This document shows, in pieces, positions 18,269-27,386 of a stretch of 48,362 nucleotides of DNA (position 1 is its first letter; each line of letters opens with the position of its first letter). The stretch covers positions 1,628,176 through 1,676,537 of the forward strand of contig WLWN01000001.1 in assembly GCA_012103575.1 (NCBI GenBank), in the 5' to 3' direction. The DNA is from Kiritimatiellia bacterium (GTDB lineage Bacteria > Verrucomicrobiota > Kiritimatiellia > WLWN01). Made by a program: the position numbers and the translations under genes. The notes beneath the pieces were generated by a model. That model worked only from the letters and a program-made list of their open reading frames with translations, was not told where the DNA came from and ran no database searches.

Positions 18269-19117
18269 ATGGGAAATTATGCACATCCCGAGATGTTAGT
18301 TAGCACCGACTGGGTCGCTGAACACAGAAGCGATGAGGGCATTCGCTTACTGGAAGTGGATGTAGATACCGGCGCCTATGAGGAAGGCCATATTGAAGGG
18401 TCTGCTGGCCTTGATTGGACGAGCCAACTTTGCGATCAAGTCCGTCGAGACGTTCTTAGCAAAAAAGATTTTGAAACGCTTTGTAGTAATGCGGGTATTT
18501 CCAATGATACGACCGTCGTTTTTTACGGTGACAACAACAATTGGTTTGCATGCTATGCGCTCTGGCAGTTCCGATATTATGGGCATACCGAAGACAACCT
18601 TAAAGTCATGAACGGAGGTCGATCGAAATGGTTCGCAGAAGGTCGTGCCCTGGCCAAAGAAATTCCGTCGTATCCCAGCACATCCTATAATGCACAGGAA
18701 CCTGACGCAAATGTTCGCGCAATGGCCCAGGAAATTTTTCCTCACCTCGACAAGAATGATATAAACCTTGTAGACGTCCGGTCACCCGCTGAATTTAGCG
18801 GAGAAGTGATTGCCCCTCCAGGCATGAACGAAACCGCACAGCGAGGTGGGCATATTCCTAGTGCAACCAGTATTCCCTGGGCTCAAGCCGTTCAAGACGA
18901 TGGATCCTTCAAATCCTATGATGAACTCAAACAGCTCTATGAAAGAAAAGGGGTCGATCTAGAAACAGATGCTATAGCTTACTGCCGTATTGGGGAACGA
19001 TCTTCTCATACGTGGTTTGTCTTAAAGTATCTACTCGGCATCCAAAACGTAGAAAATTATGATGGAAGTTGGACCGAATGGGGTAACTTAGTAGGCGCCC
19101 CGATCGAGAAGACATAA
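18269..19117 (+). CDS. Thiosulfate/3-mercaptopyruvate sulfurtransferase (tandem rhodanese)
   Basis: 282 residues, two rhodanese domains. The first (about 1-135) contains RLLEVDVDTGAYEEGHIEGS and is the inactive half. The second carries the catalytic loop YCRIGERSSHT with Cys, preceded by LVDVRSPAEFSGEV and RGGHIPSA. The CRxGERS loop is typical of thiosulfate sulfurtransferases (TST/SseA-like). A strong GAGGGAGGA site precedes the ATG. Directly after the MoeB fusion, it probably feeds persulfide sulfur to the same pathway (inference). Confidence 0.92.
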   Translation: MGNYAHPEMLVSTDWVAEHRSDEGIRLLEVDVDTGAYEEGHIEGSAGLDWTSQLCDQVRRDVLSKKDFETLCSNAGISNDTTVVFYGDNNNWFACYALWQFRYYGHTEDNLKVMNGGRSKWFAEGRALAKEIPSYPSTSYNAQEPDANVRAMAQEIFPHLDKNDINLVDVRSPAEFSGEVIAPPGMNETAQRGGHIPSATSIPWAQAVQDDGSFKSYDELKQLYERKGVDLETDAIAYCRIGERSSHTWFVLKYLLGIQNVENYDGSWTEWGNLVGAPIEKT

Positions 19118-19214
19118 AGAGTCAAAGGCCGCAGGTCTAAAGGTCAACGTTTTCTGGATTTTTATCTTTCGGCCTTAGACTTTTCGACTTTCGGCAGGGC
19201 CAAGGAGATCTTAA

Positions 19215-19493
19215 ATGTCTAAATTTGTATCTGCGCATATAACAACCTGCATGACACGACAAGATGTAGATAAACTTGTCAAACGATTCATTCGAGAATC
19301 CGATGAGCAAATCCAAAGTATTCGCGTCTTATGCGACACCGTAGCAGGCCGCATGCTTTGCGAATGGGAAGCACCTGATCAAGACTCATTGGTTACCTGG
19401 TTATCCAAACGAAACGTCCGGATTAGAGGTAGTGATGAATGGATTATACCCGTTCAGATGGAAGCGGTTGAAGGGGACCTAAAGCTTTTGTAA
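19215..19493 (+). CDS. Small protein, possibly DUF4242-like
   Basis: 92 residues with a good AAGGAGAT site. The pattern beta (FVSAHITTCMT), helix (DVDKLVKRFIRES), beta (QSIRVLCDTVAGRMLCEWEAPD), helix fits a small ferredoxin-like fold as in DUF4242 proteins. The assignment is weak. The gene ends inside the 3' end of lipB on the other strand (50-bp tail-to-tail overlap). Confidence 0.6.
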   Translation: MSKFVSAHITTCMTRQDVDKLVKRFIRESDEQIQSIRVLCDTVAGRMLCEWEAPDQDSLVTWLSKRNVRIRGSDEWIIPVQMEAVEGDLKLL

Positions 19494-20154
19494 CGATTGG
19501 ATCATCAGATTTTAGTTTGCGCCCACACACATCTTCAAAATGGGTAGACATGCTGCTTCTAACCTCGTCCACACGTGGACAATCTTTTCCAAGGATGGAC
19601 TTTAAGGAAGCAACAGATTCACCTTTTAAGCCACACGGTATAATAACATTAAAACCGGCAAGATCCACATTCACATTGAAACTCATCCCATGCAACGAAA
19701 CCCATTTTTTTAGTCTAAATCCAATAGCCGCCAATTTCCCGGCACGGGACCAAGCACCGTTCATGCCTTCTCTGCGAAACGCCTGTACCCCAAAATCGTT
19801 TGCGGTACGAATGGCTATTTCTTCGAGATTATAAAGGTATCCATGCGCATCCGCCTCATGACTTCCAAGTTTTATGATCGGATATATGATAAGTTGACCC
19901 GGAGCATGATATGTAATATCTCCACCCCGAGACGCTCGAATCACGTCAATGCCTTGTCTAGAAAGTTCTTCCTTTGAAACCTGTAAAAAATGTTCACGAC
20001 CACGATTTCCCAACGTAATCACAGGAAGGTGCTGAAGAAATAATACGGTGTCGGGAATTTCATCAGCCACTCTAGCGGCATGTAGTTTATGCTGAATGGC
20101 CAATCCTTCTTGGTAAGCCAATGGATCGTCAAAGAAAAAAACCTGAGCGCTCAT
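19444..20154 (-). CDS. lipB: Octanoyl-[ACP]:protein N-octanoyltransferase LipB
   Basis: Moves the octanoyl group from acyl carrier protein to lipoyl domains, the first step of protein lipoylation. The start at ATG 20154 (MSAQVFFFDDPLAY) gives 236 residues; an upstream in-frame ATG at 20235 would add 27 unlikely residues overlapping gcvH. Visible motifs: LLQHLPVITLGNRG, RGGDITYHAPGQLIIYPI (the RGG-x-TYHGPGQ motif with Ala for the first Gly), AAIGFRLKKWVSLHGMSFNV, and IIPCGL with the catalytic Cys. Its target GcvH is the next upstream gene; SucB is another likely target. Confidence 0.95.
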   Translation of the reverse strand: MSAQVFFFDDPLAYQEGLAIQHKLHAARVADEIPDTVLFLQHLPVITLGNRGREHFLQVSKEELSRQGIDVIRASRGGDITYHAPGQLIIYPIIKLGSHEADAHGYLYNLEEIAIRTANDFGVQAFRREGMNGAWSRAGKLAAIGFRLKKWVSLHGMSFNVNVDLAGFNVIIPCGLKGESVASLKSILGKDCPRVDEVRSSMSTHFEDVCGRKLKSDDPIVTKALGPLQPLPSERV

Positions 20155-20231
20155 AAGAGACCTGAAATCGAAAGTCCCAAATCGGAAAGCCGGGAAATAG
20201 AAAGGATCATTTTTTCCCCGCGAACTACACA

Positions 20232-20615
20232 TCAATCTTCAGGCAAAAGCTTGCTATATTCATCCGCATCTAGAAGTTGATCGAGATCCTTTTCGTTTTC
20301 AGGTTCTATTATAAAAAGCCACCCCTCTCTATACGGATTCGAATTGATTAATTCGGGGTGATCTTCTAATTCTTTGTTGATGGCCGTAATCGTGCCGTTT
20401 ATCGGGGCATAAATATCAGAAGCCGCTTTAACCGACTCTAGAACAGCCACTTCGTTGCCAGCGGTGACCTTGTCACCGATACCGGGCAATTCGACATAGG
20501 TAATATCAGAAAGCTGTGACTGTGCAAAATCGGTTATCCCAACCGCGGCCTCCCGCTCTTCAACCCGAACCCATTCATGTGTTTTTGTATATCGTAGTTC
20601 ATTTGGTACTGACAT
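20232..20615 (-). CDS. gcvH: Glycine cleavage system H protein
   Basis: 127 residues. The lipoyl-accepting Lys is in LESVKAASDIYAPI; TKTHEWVRVE and GITDFAQSQLSDITYVELP are signature stretches. I prefer the second of two adjacent ATGs (20615) because AGGAG lies too close to the first. It shuttles aminomethyl groups between the P, T and L proteins. No gcvP or gcvT is in this window; Lpd at 34969-36390 could serve as L protein. It lies next to lipB, which modifies it. Confidence 0.95.
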   Translation of the reverse strand: MSVPNELRYTKTHEWVRVEEREAAVGITDFAQSQLSDITYVELPGIGDKVTAGNEVAVLESVKAASDIYAPINGTITAINKELEDHPELINSNPYREGWLFIIEPENEKDLDQLLDADEYSKLLPED

Positions 20616-20634
20616 CATACTCCTCTCATCAAAG

Positions 20635-20709
20635 TGGAGGCGCGGACCGGATTCGAACCGGTGAATACAGGTTTTGCAGACCCGTGCCTTACCACTTGGC
20701 TACCGCGCC
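20635..20709 (-). tRNA. tRNA-Cys (GCA)
   Basis: Minus-strand cloverleaf: acceptor GGCGCGG pairs with CCGCGCC, discriminator U (usual for Cys), encoded CCA, T-loop GTTCGAATC, anticodon loop CTGCAAA with GCA. It lies 19 bases upstream of gcvH on the same strand, so both may be on one transcript. Confidence 0.97.
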
Positions 20710-20854
20710 GTTTGTTTTTCGACCCAATATAAAAGAAATTCGTCTGATGGCTAGTAAATTTTTTCGGGGCCATGAAAAGGTCCCATTATTTATTGTCAAA
20801 AATAATGGAAATTCTACTTGCACAATTAGAAGCATATGTTATCTTTTTCAAATC

Positions 20855-21256
20855 ATGGATCTAGATCGAATACATATTGCCATTCTTGTTATAGGAGTCT
20901 TGTTCCTTCTCGAAGCGATTTGGGCTTTAGCCGCGCCCACAAATTTCCAATCAGTTGTTGAATGGTTCACCCGTGCAAGTAAACGTTTATATTCTTGTAT
21001 GGGGATTATATTTATTGCTGTTGGCCTTTTTTTCTGGGTCCTTGTTATTTTAGGGGAACCTTTTTCACATTGGGTTCTTACGATTCTTGCCTTTCTTTTG
21101 ATAGCCAAAGGATTTCTTTGGTTTCGACCTCAGGCGATTAAGACGTTCGCGAATACATGCGTGCTCAAAAGATCTTCCGGGATGATTAGGCTTATATATG
21201 TTGTTGTTCTCCTTTTCGGGTGTTGCTTTGTGTGGATCGCTTTATCCACGAATTAG
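20855..21256 (+). CDS. Small four-helix membrane protein, unknown function
   Basis: 133 residues from ATG 20855. Four hydrophobic stretches (IHIAILVIGVLFLLEAIWAL, YSCMGIIFIAVGLFFWVLVI, HWVLTILAFLLIAKGFLWF, IRLIYVVVLLFGCCFVWIAL) joined by short loops. A longer open frame to the left runs across tRNA-Cys and gcvH and is not real. No family recognised; it is alone on the plus strand. Confidence 0.68.
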   Translation: MDLDRIHIAILVIGVLFLLEAIWALAAPTNFQSVVEWFTRASKRLYSCMGIIFIAVGLFFWVLVILGEPFSHWVLTILAFLLIAKGFLWFRPQAIKTFANTCVLKRSSGMIRLIYVVVLLFGCCFVWIALSTN

Positions 21257-21363
21257 GGCGTTTTCTTGGTTATTCCACACTAACTTTCAAATGGTTTTGT
21301 TTTCAACTCCCTCCAAATTTCCATATTCGGGAAATTCCATACCCCTCCATAATCCAACGAATC

Positions 21364-21567
21364 TTATGAAGAACTCTTAACTTTGAGTTCAAGATCGCCC
21401 AGATCTACGGTCGAACAAGGACACAACTGAATGTTATATCGAATGGCGTCTCGAATTTAGTCAAGGGCGTTGCTAGAAGATAACCCTCTGCTCGACACAC
21501 TAAGTTCCGAACATTCAGCACGATATTCGCCATCTTCGGAATGGAGACTAATGGTATATTTCATCAT
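21364..21567 (-). pseudogene. HicB-like small protein, broken by one TAA
   Basis: Starting at ATG 21567: KYTISLHSEDGEYRAECSEL, then a Ser-rich turn and ALD-stop-IRDAIRYNIQLC, ending DLELKVKSSS at 21364. The two-strand, Ser/Gly turn, then EALxxIxxAIxxY helix layout is that of HicB-like partial RNase-H folds. TAA is codon 37 (21459-21457). It begins 11 bases after panC with a GATAAAGGACAAA leader, so it was cotranscribed. No HicA partner is visible. Confidence 0.6.
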
Positions 21568-21577
21568 AGTTTGTCCT

Positions 21578-22429
21578 TTATCTTCGAAAAAAAGCATTAT
21601 CAATAAGTCGTGTCGATCCGATATAGACAGCTAAAACGATCATAGCAGTACTCCCCACTTCGTGAGCGGATTGAAAAGTCTCGCCATCAACAATTTCCAC
21701 ATAGTCCAATTTTGCTGAAGGCACAAGTCCGACAAAATCGCTTACAGCCTGTTTTATTCCTTTTGCACTCCGCTCGTTGTCCACATAAAGACGTTTTGCT
21801 AAATCAAGTGACTGACACAAACATAACGCATCTTTTCTTTCTTGTTCTGACAAATAAACGTTTCGGGAACTTAACGCCAACCCATCAGGTTCGCGAATGA
21901 TGGGGCCTTCTATAATTTTTATTGGAAAGTTTAGATTTTCAACCAACTGTTTAATGGCACAAAGTTGTTGTGCATCTTTTTGGCCAAAAACCGCTATGTC
22001 AGGGCCAACCATATTAAACAATTTTGTGACCACGGTCAGCACCCCTTGAAAAAAGTCAGGTCTTACCGCGCCTTCTAAAATCTCTGTAATACAAGTTTCG
22101 ATTACATAAACCGTATGCAGGTCTTTATATACTTCGCGGGAGTCAGGGGAAAAAACGATGTCAACACCTTCTTGCTGACAAAGATTTTTGTCACGTTCAA
22201 AATCGCGAGGATACTGATCAAAATCTTCGTGAGGACCAAACTGGGTTGGATTCACATAAATACTAGCAATAACGATATCTGCATGTTGCTTAGCCAAACG
22301 AATCAGAGATAGGTGCCCTTCGTGCAGAGCACCCATGGTCGGAACCAATCCAATCCGTTGATACGCCTGCTTCAACGTATGAGAAACCTTTCTCATTTCT
22401 TCTATAGAACAGACAAGTTGCATGGTCAT
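21578..22429 (-). CDS. panC: Pantothenate synthetase (pantoate-beta-alanine ligase)
   Basis: 283 residues. Joins pantoate and beta-alanine with ATP, the last step to pantothenate. The HIGH-type motif is VPTMGALHEGHLSLI; further signatures are SIYVNPTQFGPHEDF, VVTKLFNMVGPDIAVFGQKDAQQL and REPDGLALSSRNVYLS (KMSKS-like). The usual RPGHFDGV reads RPDFFQGV here, a local departure but with the rest conserved. The preceding panB supplies pantoate. Confidence 0.96.
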   Translation of the reverse strand: MTMQLVCSIEEMRKVSHTLKQAYQRIGLVPTMGALHEGHLSLIRLAKQHADIVIASIYVNPTQFGPHEDFDQYPRDFERDKNLCQQEGVDIVFSPDSREVYKDLHTVYVIETCITEILEGAVRPDFFQGVLTVVTKLFNMVGPDIAVFGQKDAQQLCAIKQLVENLNFPIKIIEGPIIREPDGLALSSRNVYLSEQERKDALCLCQSLDLAKRLYVDNERSAKGIKQAVSDFVGLVPSAKLDYVEIVDGETFQSAHEVGSTAMIVLAVYIGSTRLIDNAFFRR

Positions 22430-22533
22430 TTGCTATGCGTCATTCGTGCTTCGTGCTTCAGTAAAAATTACGCACAAAAATAAAATGATAAAAATAGCCG
22501 CATCGCAGCACGTATACTCATTGGTTAATGATG

Positions 22534-23334
22534 TTAATAGCCGTGTTCCGTTCCTGGAAAGACGCCTTCATGCACTTCTTTTTTAAAGGCCCTAAAAGCG
22601 TTGCTCATTTCTTCTCCTAGCGCCGCATACTGTTTGATAAATTTAGGTTTTAGATTTGAAAATATACCCAACATATCTTGTACGACAAGAACCTGTCCGT
22701 CGCAATGGGGACCCGCACCAATACCAATGGTGGGAATTTCTAGCATCTTCGTAATGGCTTGAGCTACCCCAACAGGCATGCCTTCTAACACAAGGGAAAA
22801 GACACCGGCATCTTCTAATGCTTGGGCATCGTCTTTTAAACGAGAGATCGAATCATCCGTTTTTCCTTGAACTTTATACCCTCCCATGGCCCGGACACTT
22901 TGAGGGGTTAATCCGATATGTCCCATGACCGGAATTCCATTCTCTACTAAGGCTGTAATCGTCTTCGAACGAAAAGCGCCCCCCTCAATTTTAACGACAT
23001 CAGCCCTTGCTTCTTTCAAAAACCGGCCTGCATTGTCAATGGCCTGATCGATAGAAACTTGATAAGACAAAAATGGCATATCCCCCACTACCATGGCTTG
23101 CTTTACGCCACGAACCACCGCAGCAGTATGATGTAACATGTCTTCCAACGTTACAGGCAATGTGTCGTCGTAACCCAACACGGTCATTCCCAAAGAATCA
23201 CCCACCAAAACAATATGAATCCCCACTTCATCCATGATACGTGCTGTGGAATAATCATAGGCCGTGAGGGAAACAATTTTTTCTCGCCCTTTACACGCTT
23301 TGATTTTTGTTGTAGTCCACTTGGTTTTGCTCAT
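22534..23334 (-). CDS. panB: 3-methyl-2-oxobutanoate hydroxymethyltransferase
   Basis: 266 residues. Adds a hydroxymethyl group from methylene-tetrahydrofolate to ketoisovalerate, the first committed step to pantothenate. Signatures: SLTAYDYSTARIMDEVGI, LVGDSLGMTVLGYDDTLPV (metal-binding Asp), VVGDMPFLSY, VKIEGG, GHIGLTPQS, and GIGAGPHCDGQVLV. Length is normal. It lies between folK and panC on the same strand. Confidence 0.97.
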   Translation of the reverse strand: MSKTKWTTTKIKACKGREKIVSLTAYDYSTARIMDEVGIHIVLVGDSLGMTVLGYDDTLPVTLEDMLHHTAAVVRGVKQAMVVGDMPFLSYQVSIDQAIDNAGRFLKEARADVVKIEGGAFRSKTITALVENGIPVMGHIGLTPQSVRAMGGYKVQGKTDDSISRLKDDAQALEDAGVFSLVLEGMPVGVAQAITKMLEIPTIGIGAGPHCDGQVLVVQDMLGIFSNLKPKFIKQYAALGEEMSNAFRAFKKEVHEGVFPGTEHGY

Positions 23335-23484
23335 TTTAGCCTACCGCGTCAGGCAGCACTGCGTGCTGTCATTTAATAGTCATTTGCTCACGTCAATCGT
23401 TCTCCTGCGAAGAACGTTATTATAACCACCCATGACGTTTCGTGTAGCGGGACAACGGACTTAATGACCTTTTCGTATGTTACG

Positions 23485-23991
23485 TTACCAGGTCTCCTTC
23501 CACAAGACGACTTTCTCGCGAATTGGGAGCGCATCTAAAACCTCTTTGACACTGCGATCGGTGCCCGGAAGAACGAGTTCAGGCCGAGCATCCACTAAAG
23601 GTTTAACGACAAATCTTCGCTCCATCCATTGTGGATGGGGAACAATAAGACCCCCATCGTCAATACATTGATTTCCAAAATAAAGGATATCGATATCAAT
23701 GGGCCTTGGCGCATACCAATCTTTCCCACGTCGCCGCCCCAGGTCGTATTCGATTTGGTGCAAAGCAGTAAGCCAGTCTTCAGCCTTTATAGAAGCGTTT
23801 ACAATAAGTACGGCATTCAGAAAATCTAAGTCTTTATGTTCCGGGTTAACCCCTACCGCCTCTGTTTCATAAATTTTGGATTGTGCTAAAAGATGTGTTT
23901 TTTTCAGGTTTAAGATACACTTTTTGGCATGGCAAAGGGTCGCAAAGCGATCCCCTGTATTTGACCCTAGACTCATTCCGATTTCGGTCAT
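23485..23991 (-). CDS. folK: HPPK, 6-hydroxymethyl-dihydropterin pyrophosphokinase
   Basis: 168 residues. Transfers pyrophosphate from ATP to hydroxymethyl-dihydropterin in folate synthesis. Start MTEIGMSLGSNTGDR, then IYETEAVGV, QDFLNAVL-like KDLDFLNAVLIVNA, and the double signature GRRRGKDWYAPRPIDIDILYFG followed by IVPHPQWMERRFVVKPL. A usual bifunctional partner (folP or folB) is not adjacent. Confidence 0.95.
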   Translation of the reverse strand: MTEIGMSLGSNTGDRFATLCHAKKCILNLKKTHLLAQSKIYETEAVGVNPEHKDLDFLNAVLIVNASIKAEDWLTALHQIEYDLGRRRGKDWYAPRPIDIDILYFGNQCIDDGGLIVPHPQWMERRFVVKPLVDARPELVLPGTDRSVKEVLDALPIREKVVLWKETW

Positions 23992-24089
23992 GGTGTGATC
24001 TGTTGTTAGTTATTAGTTAATAGAGAGTAGTCATGCTTATTTTAATAACGTCCTTACTCAAAGAAACGCCGTTTACGCGCGGGTCGGTT

Positions 24090-24902
24090 TTACAGGCCCA
24101 ACACATCTTTCATAGAGTAAAGACCCGGGGTTTGATGAACAATCCACCCCCCTGCTTTAAGGGCGCCCACAGCAAAGGTATCCCGGTTTGTTGCCCGATG
24201 AGAAAGCTCAACGCTTTCTCCTGTCGCCGCAAAAAGAACGGTATGGTCTCCCACAAAATCGCCCCCTCGCACCGCATGAAATCCAATCTCTTGATCGGAT
24301 CGTTCATGTTCAGCAACCCTTTCTCGTCCGTGCGTAGCAACCTCCTCAAGATTCCATTTTCTTCCCTTTGCAACAGCGTCTCCTAACCCTAACGCCGTTC
24401 CGCTTGGCGCATCTCTTTTTAGACGATGATGACGCTCAATAATTTCGATATCATATTCTTTTTCGTTTAAAACTTCCGCGGCTTTCTCGGCTAAAGAAAA
24501 AAGCAAATTTATGCCTAAACTCATATTTGGAGCAATAAGCACGGGAATCTTGGATGAAGCTTCCTTGATTGTTTCTGTTTCTTCTTGTGTAAGACCCGTC
24601 GTTCCAATAACCCATGGAATTCCCCATTCAGCGATACGTTCAGCATTGCCCGCTGTACCTGTATGAAAGCTGAAGTCAATGAACACATCTGCGACTGAGG
24701 CAAGGGCAGAGAGATCGGAGGAAAGAGTAATGCCTGTTTCTCCGGTATTCGACAACCGTCCTATATCTTCGCCTAGTCCAGGAGCATCCCACAAGTCAAC
24801 GGCCCCAGCCAACTCAAGACCTTCAACCCCTTTTTCTTGAAGACAACGGACTATGGCTTTACCCATGCGTCCTGCACCACCAATAATAACAACACGTTTC
24901 AT
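24090..24902 (-). CDS. dapB: 4-hydroxy-tetrahydrodipicolinate reductase
   Basis: 270 residues from ATG 24902 (MKRVVIIGGAGRMGKAIV); the ATG 18 bases earlier is less likely. NAD(P)-binding GGAGRMG, FIDFSFHTG, VIGTTGL, APNMSLGINLLF, and the active-site stretch EIIERHHRLKRDAPSGTAL are all in place. It reduces the product of DapA on the lysine/diaminopimelate route. Its partners lysA and dapA lie about 6.7 kb upstream on the same strand, separated by mobile DNA. Confidence 0.96.
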   Translation of the reverse strand: MKRVVIIGGAGRMGKAIVRCLQEKGVEGLELAGAVDLWDAPGLGEDIGRLSNTGETGITLSSDLSALASVADVFIDFSFHTGTAGNAERIAEWGIPWVIGTTGLTQEETETIKEASSKIPVLIAPNMSLGINLLFSLAEKAAEVLNEKEYDIEIIERHHRLKRDAPSGTALGLGDAVAKGRKWNLEEVATHGRERVAEHERSDQEIGFHAVRGGDFVGDHTVLFAATGESVELSHRATNRDTFAVGALKAGGWIVHQTPGLYSMKDVLGL

Positions 24903-25294
24903 GATATGAATGGTTCCCATCTTCTATATGTATAGATGAGTGTAAAAAAAGTTGCGACGGTTTATGTAACTTCCTCGCGATATAATCGCTGCCTGCATAA
25001 TTTCCCTATCCTACACCCCCCACTGATTCTATTTCCATTATGAATTTTTGTTCAATAGTCGGACTGAGATGTATTCTGAAGTTTCTTTATTCTTGAGCGT
25101 TTATTTACCCACTATACCTCGGGTTCTTAACTCCAGCAAGCACATTGTAGAATGGGTCAAGGTTTAGGGCACATCTTGGCTATGCTACCAAATCCTGGCT
25201 CCCATTTCATCCCAATGAATATGGATCAAGGGAAATGAAGTCCATTTACCTAAAAAAAATAGGATTTTTCTGATTATTATTTTTTACTCTTTAA
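24903..25294. other. Gene-free stretch upstream of dapB
   Basis: No supportable gene, RNA or repeat found. It runs up to the left end of IS1380 copy 2 and is AT-rich near that end. It probably marks the old junction between dapB and the inserted accessory block. Confidence 0.55.
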
Positions 25295-26952
25295 CCTGAA
25301 TCCGTCAGATAAAATCTGACGATTTTTCATTACCTGTTGGGCTAAAGCGGGGAGGATACCCGTATTCAAACAAACAACCCCACCCCAACAGGTATGTATA
25401 TGAAACAATATAAAATAAAGACTGGCAAGGGCGAACTCAACAGCACAAGCGGAAATCATCTTTGCGGCCTACTGCTTGAGGATCATGCTCAACGGATTCT
25501 TCCCTCCAATTTTCAACCACGCCGCTCCGATGCGATCTCTGATCGGGAGATCCTCCTTACCCAGATCGGCTTACTTTGCAACGGTCGAACCGATTTCAAT
25601 GATATCGACCTGTACCGGGGTGATGAGATTTTTATGAATGCCTTTGGACTTAAAAAGGGGAGTTAAAAAGGTAGCCTCTGAGCCGGTGTTCCGATGTCGT
25701 TCCGACGACCTGCCCCCAGCCAGAACCCATGTGGGGCTACGCAAACTCAACACCGAACTTCTTTCTTCGGGCCCCTTTGGCTAGGTAGATGTTGAAGGGC
25801 TTGATCTTGTTCCCGTCGATATCGATGTGAGCCCTTTAAGTCACTCAGGCTCTTCGAAAGAAGGCGTTTCCTACACCTAGAAGGGCCATGATGGTTACGC
25901 CCCGATATTTGCCTATGTGGGCACTCAAGGCCACATGCTTGAGTGCGAACTTCGACCCGGTAAACAACATTGTCAGTCGGGAACGACCGCGTTTATTGCC
26001 CGCAGCGTTGAAACGCTCCAAACCCTGGGCCTGGGTGGAAAATGTTTGCTTCGGCTTGATAGTGGCAACGCTGCGGCCGATAACTTCAACGCTTTCGGGG
26101 ATCATTATTTTATCGTAAAGCGAAATCCTCGCCGCGAATGTCCTGAACAAATGCTGGCCCTTGTACGCCGAGTTGGAGACAAACAAGACAGTCGTGAAGG
26201 CAAGAACGTTTACACAGGCTTTTTCGATCATTTCCATCCCGGTGGTGACCAAAACCGCCCTTGTGTCCCGGTGGCCTTCGAAGTGATTGAACGCACCATC
26301 GATATCGATGGTCAGAAACTTCTGGTTCCTAAACTTGAGGTGAACACCTGGTGGACGGACCTCTCTTGTCGTGCCAAGACGGTGCTAGATCTCTATCATG
26401 GACATGGCCCCAGCGAGCAATACCACAGTGAACTCAAAAGCGATCTTGATGTTGAGCGATTGCCTTCGGGGAGACTCTGTGCCAATAAGATTATTCTGTT
26501 ATGCGCCATGGTGGCCTTCAACCTATTGCGCGGTCTTGGCCAAGAGGTCATCAAACGGGCTGGGCTTGCCCCGCAGAAAATCAACATCCCGCGCTGGCGA
26601 ATCAAAACGGTTCTCAAAAATATCGTTTATTGCGCGGTTCGATTGGTCCGCCACGCCGGACGAATTGAACTTCACTTTGGCAAGCGTTGTCGCTGGTTTG
26701 AAGTGATACAAGATATTGCCCATTCCTTCGCATAGCCTTCCGTGCACCTTTAACAATACTCTAAGGCGACTGCCCAAGGAGGCCTACGCCCCAAAATGGC
26801 CAAATCAGAGTGAATCTGACCTGTACGCTCAAAAAATTCATCAGGGTAATACTTGCCGGTCCCAATCCGCCCAAAAGCGAGCATCTCAAGGAAAAAATTT
26901 TCAACTTTTGAGCCCCAAAACGCCTTCCGAAGCGATAGCTGACGAATTCAGG
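25295..26952 (+). mobile_element. IS1380-family element, copy 2
   Basis: Same 1658-bp length as copy 1. Left end CCTGAATCCGTCAG; right end has one mismatch (CTGACGAATTCAGG). It differs from copy 1 at roughly twenty sites, nearly all C/T or G/A. No target duplication is visible. Confidence 0.93.
25394..26735 (+). pseudogene. IS1380 transposase, copy 2, frameshift plus two TAGs
   Basis: Carries the same 13-bp duplication (from 25650) and the same TAG (25878-25880) as copy 1. It has one extra lesion: in the GPFGYVDVEG stretch, TAC (Tyr) of copy 1 has become TAG (about 25785). The catalytic C-terminal part (HCQSGTTAFI, LLRLDSGNAAADNF, SEQYHSELKSDL) is otherwise intact. Confidence 0.9.
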
Positions 26953-27131
26953 TTTTAATTATATATGCTAATTCTTCTATTGTTTTTTTTGAATGCCTCA
27001 AAATCTGCAACCTATATTTATTGTCGTTATACCGCCAAATTTGAGGGATAACGCCCGCCGTGAACTTCCTGGTCAATAACCTCTCTGACTTAAACCGAAA
27101 CGGCTATTCTCAGTAAGCCGAATTTGTTCGG

Positions 27132-27386
27132 CTAATAGTGGTATCGCGCTTGAGCAATGAGTACCTGGCTGTTCTCAATGGAGTATACCAATCTGTGTTC
27201 ATCTGTAATACGTCGAGACCAGAAACTAGCCAAATCATACTTCAGCGGTTCAGGTTTTCCGACGCCCTGAAACGGTTCTCGTTCAATCTCCTTGATGAGT
27301 CGAATAATGCGTTTGGCAATTTTTCGGTCGTGATTGATCCAGTACGTGAAGTCATCCCGCCCTTGATCAGCGAAGACAATCTTCAT
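27132..27386 (-). CDS. yoeB: YoeB-family mRNA-interferase toxin
   Basis: 84 residues. RelE/ParE-type fold; the catalytic set is visible as the Glu of KEIEREPFQG, Arg in DEHRLVYSI, and the C-terminal His-Tyr of ARYHY. YoeB cuts mRNA on the ribosome when its antitoxin is lost. It overlaps the antitoxin stop by one base (TAATG), the usual coupled arrangement. Complete, so likely active. Confidence 0.94.
   Translation of the reverse strand: MKIVFADQGRDDFTYWINHDRKIAKRIIRLIKEIEREPFQGVGKPEPLKYDLASFWSRRITDEHRLVYSIENSQVLIAQARYHY

Noticed and set aside
20516..20854. Upstream extension of the membrane-protein frame
   Set aside because: It runs through gcvH (antisense) and tRNA-Cys; the natural start is ATG 20855.
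7850..26952. Large inversion or duplication between the two IS1380 copies
   Set aside because: The copies are in direct orientation with unrelated flanks, so no duplicated segment beyond the element is visible.
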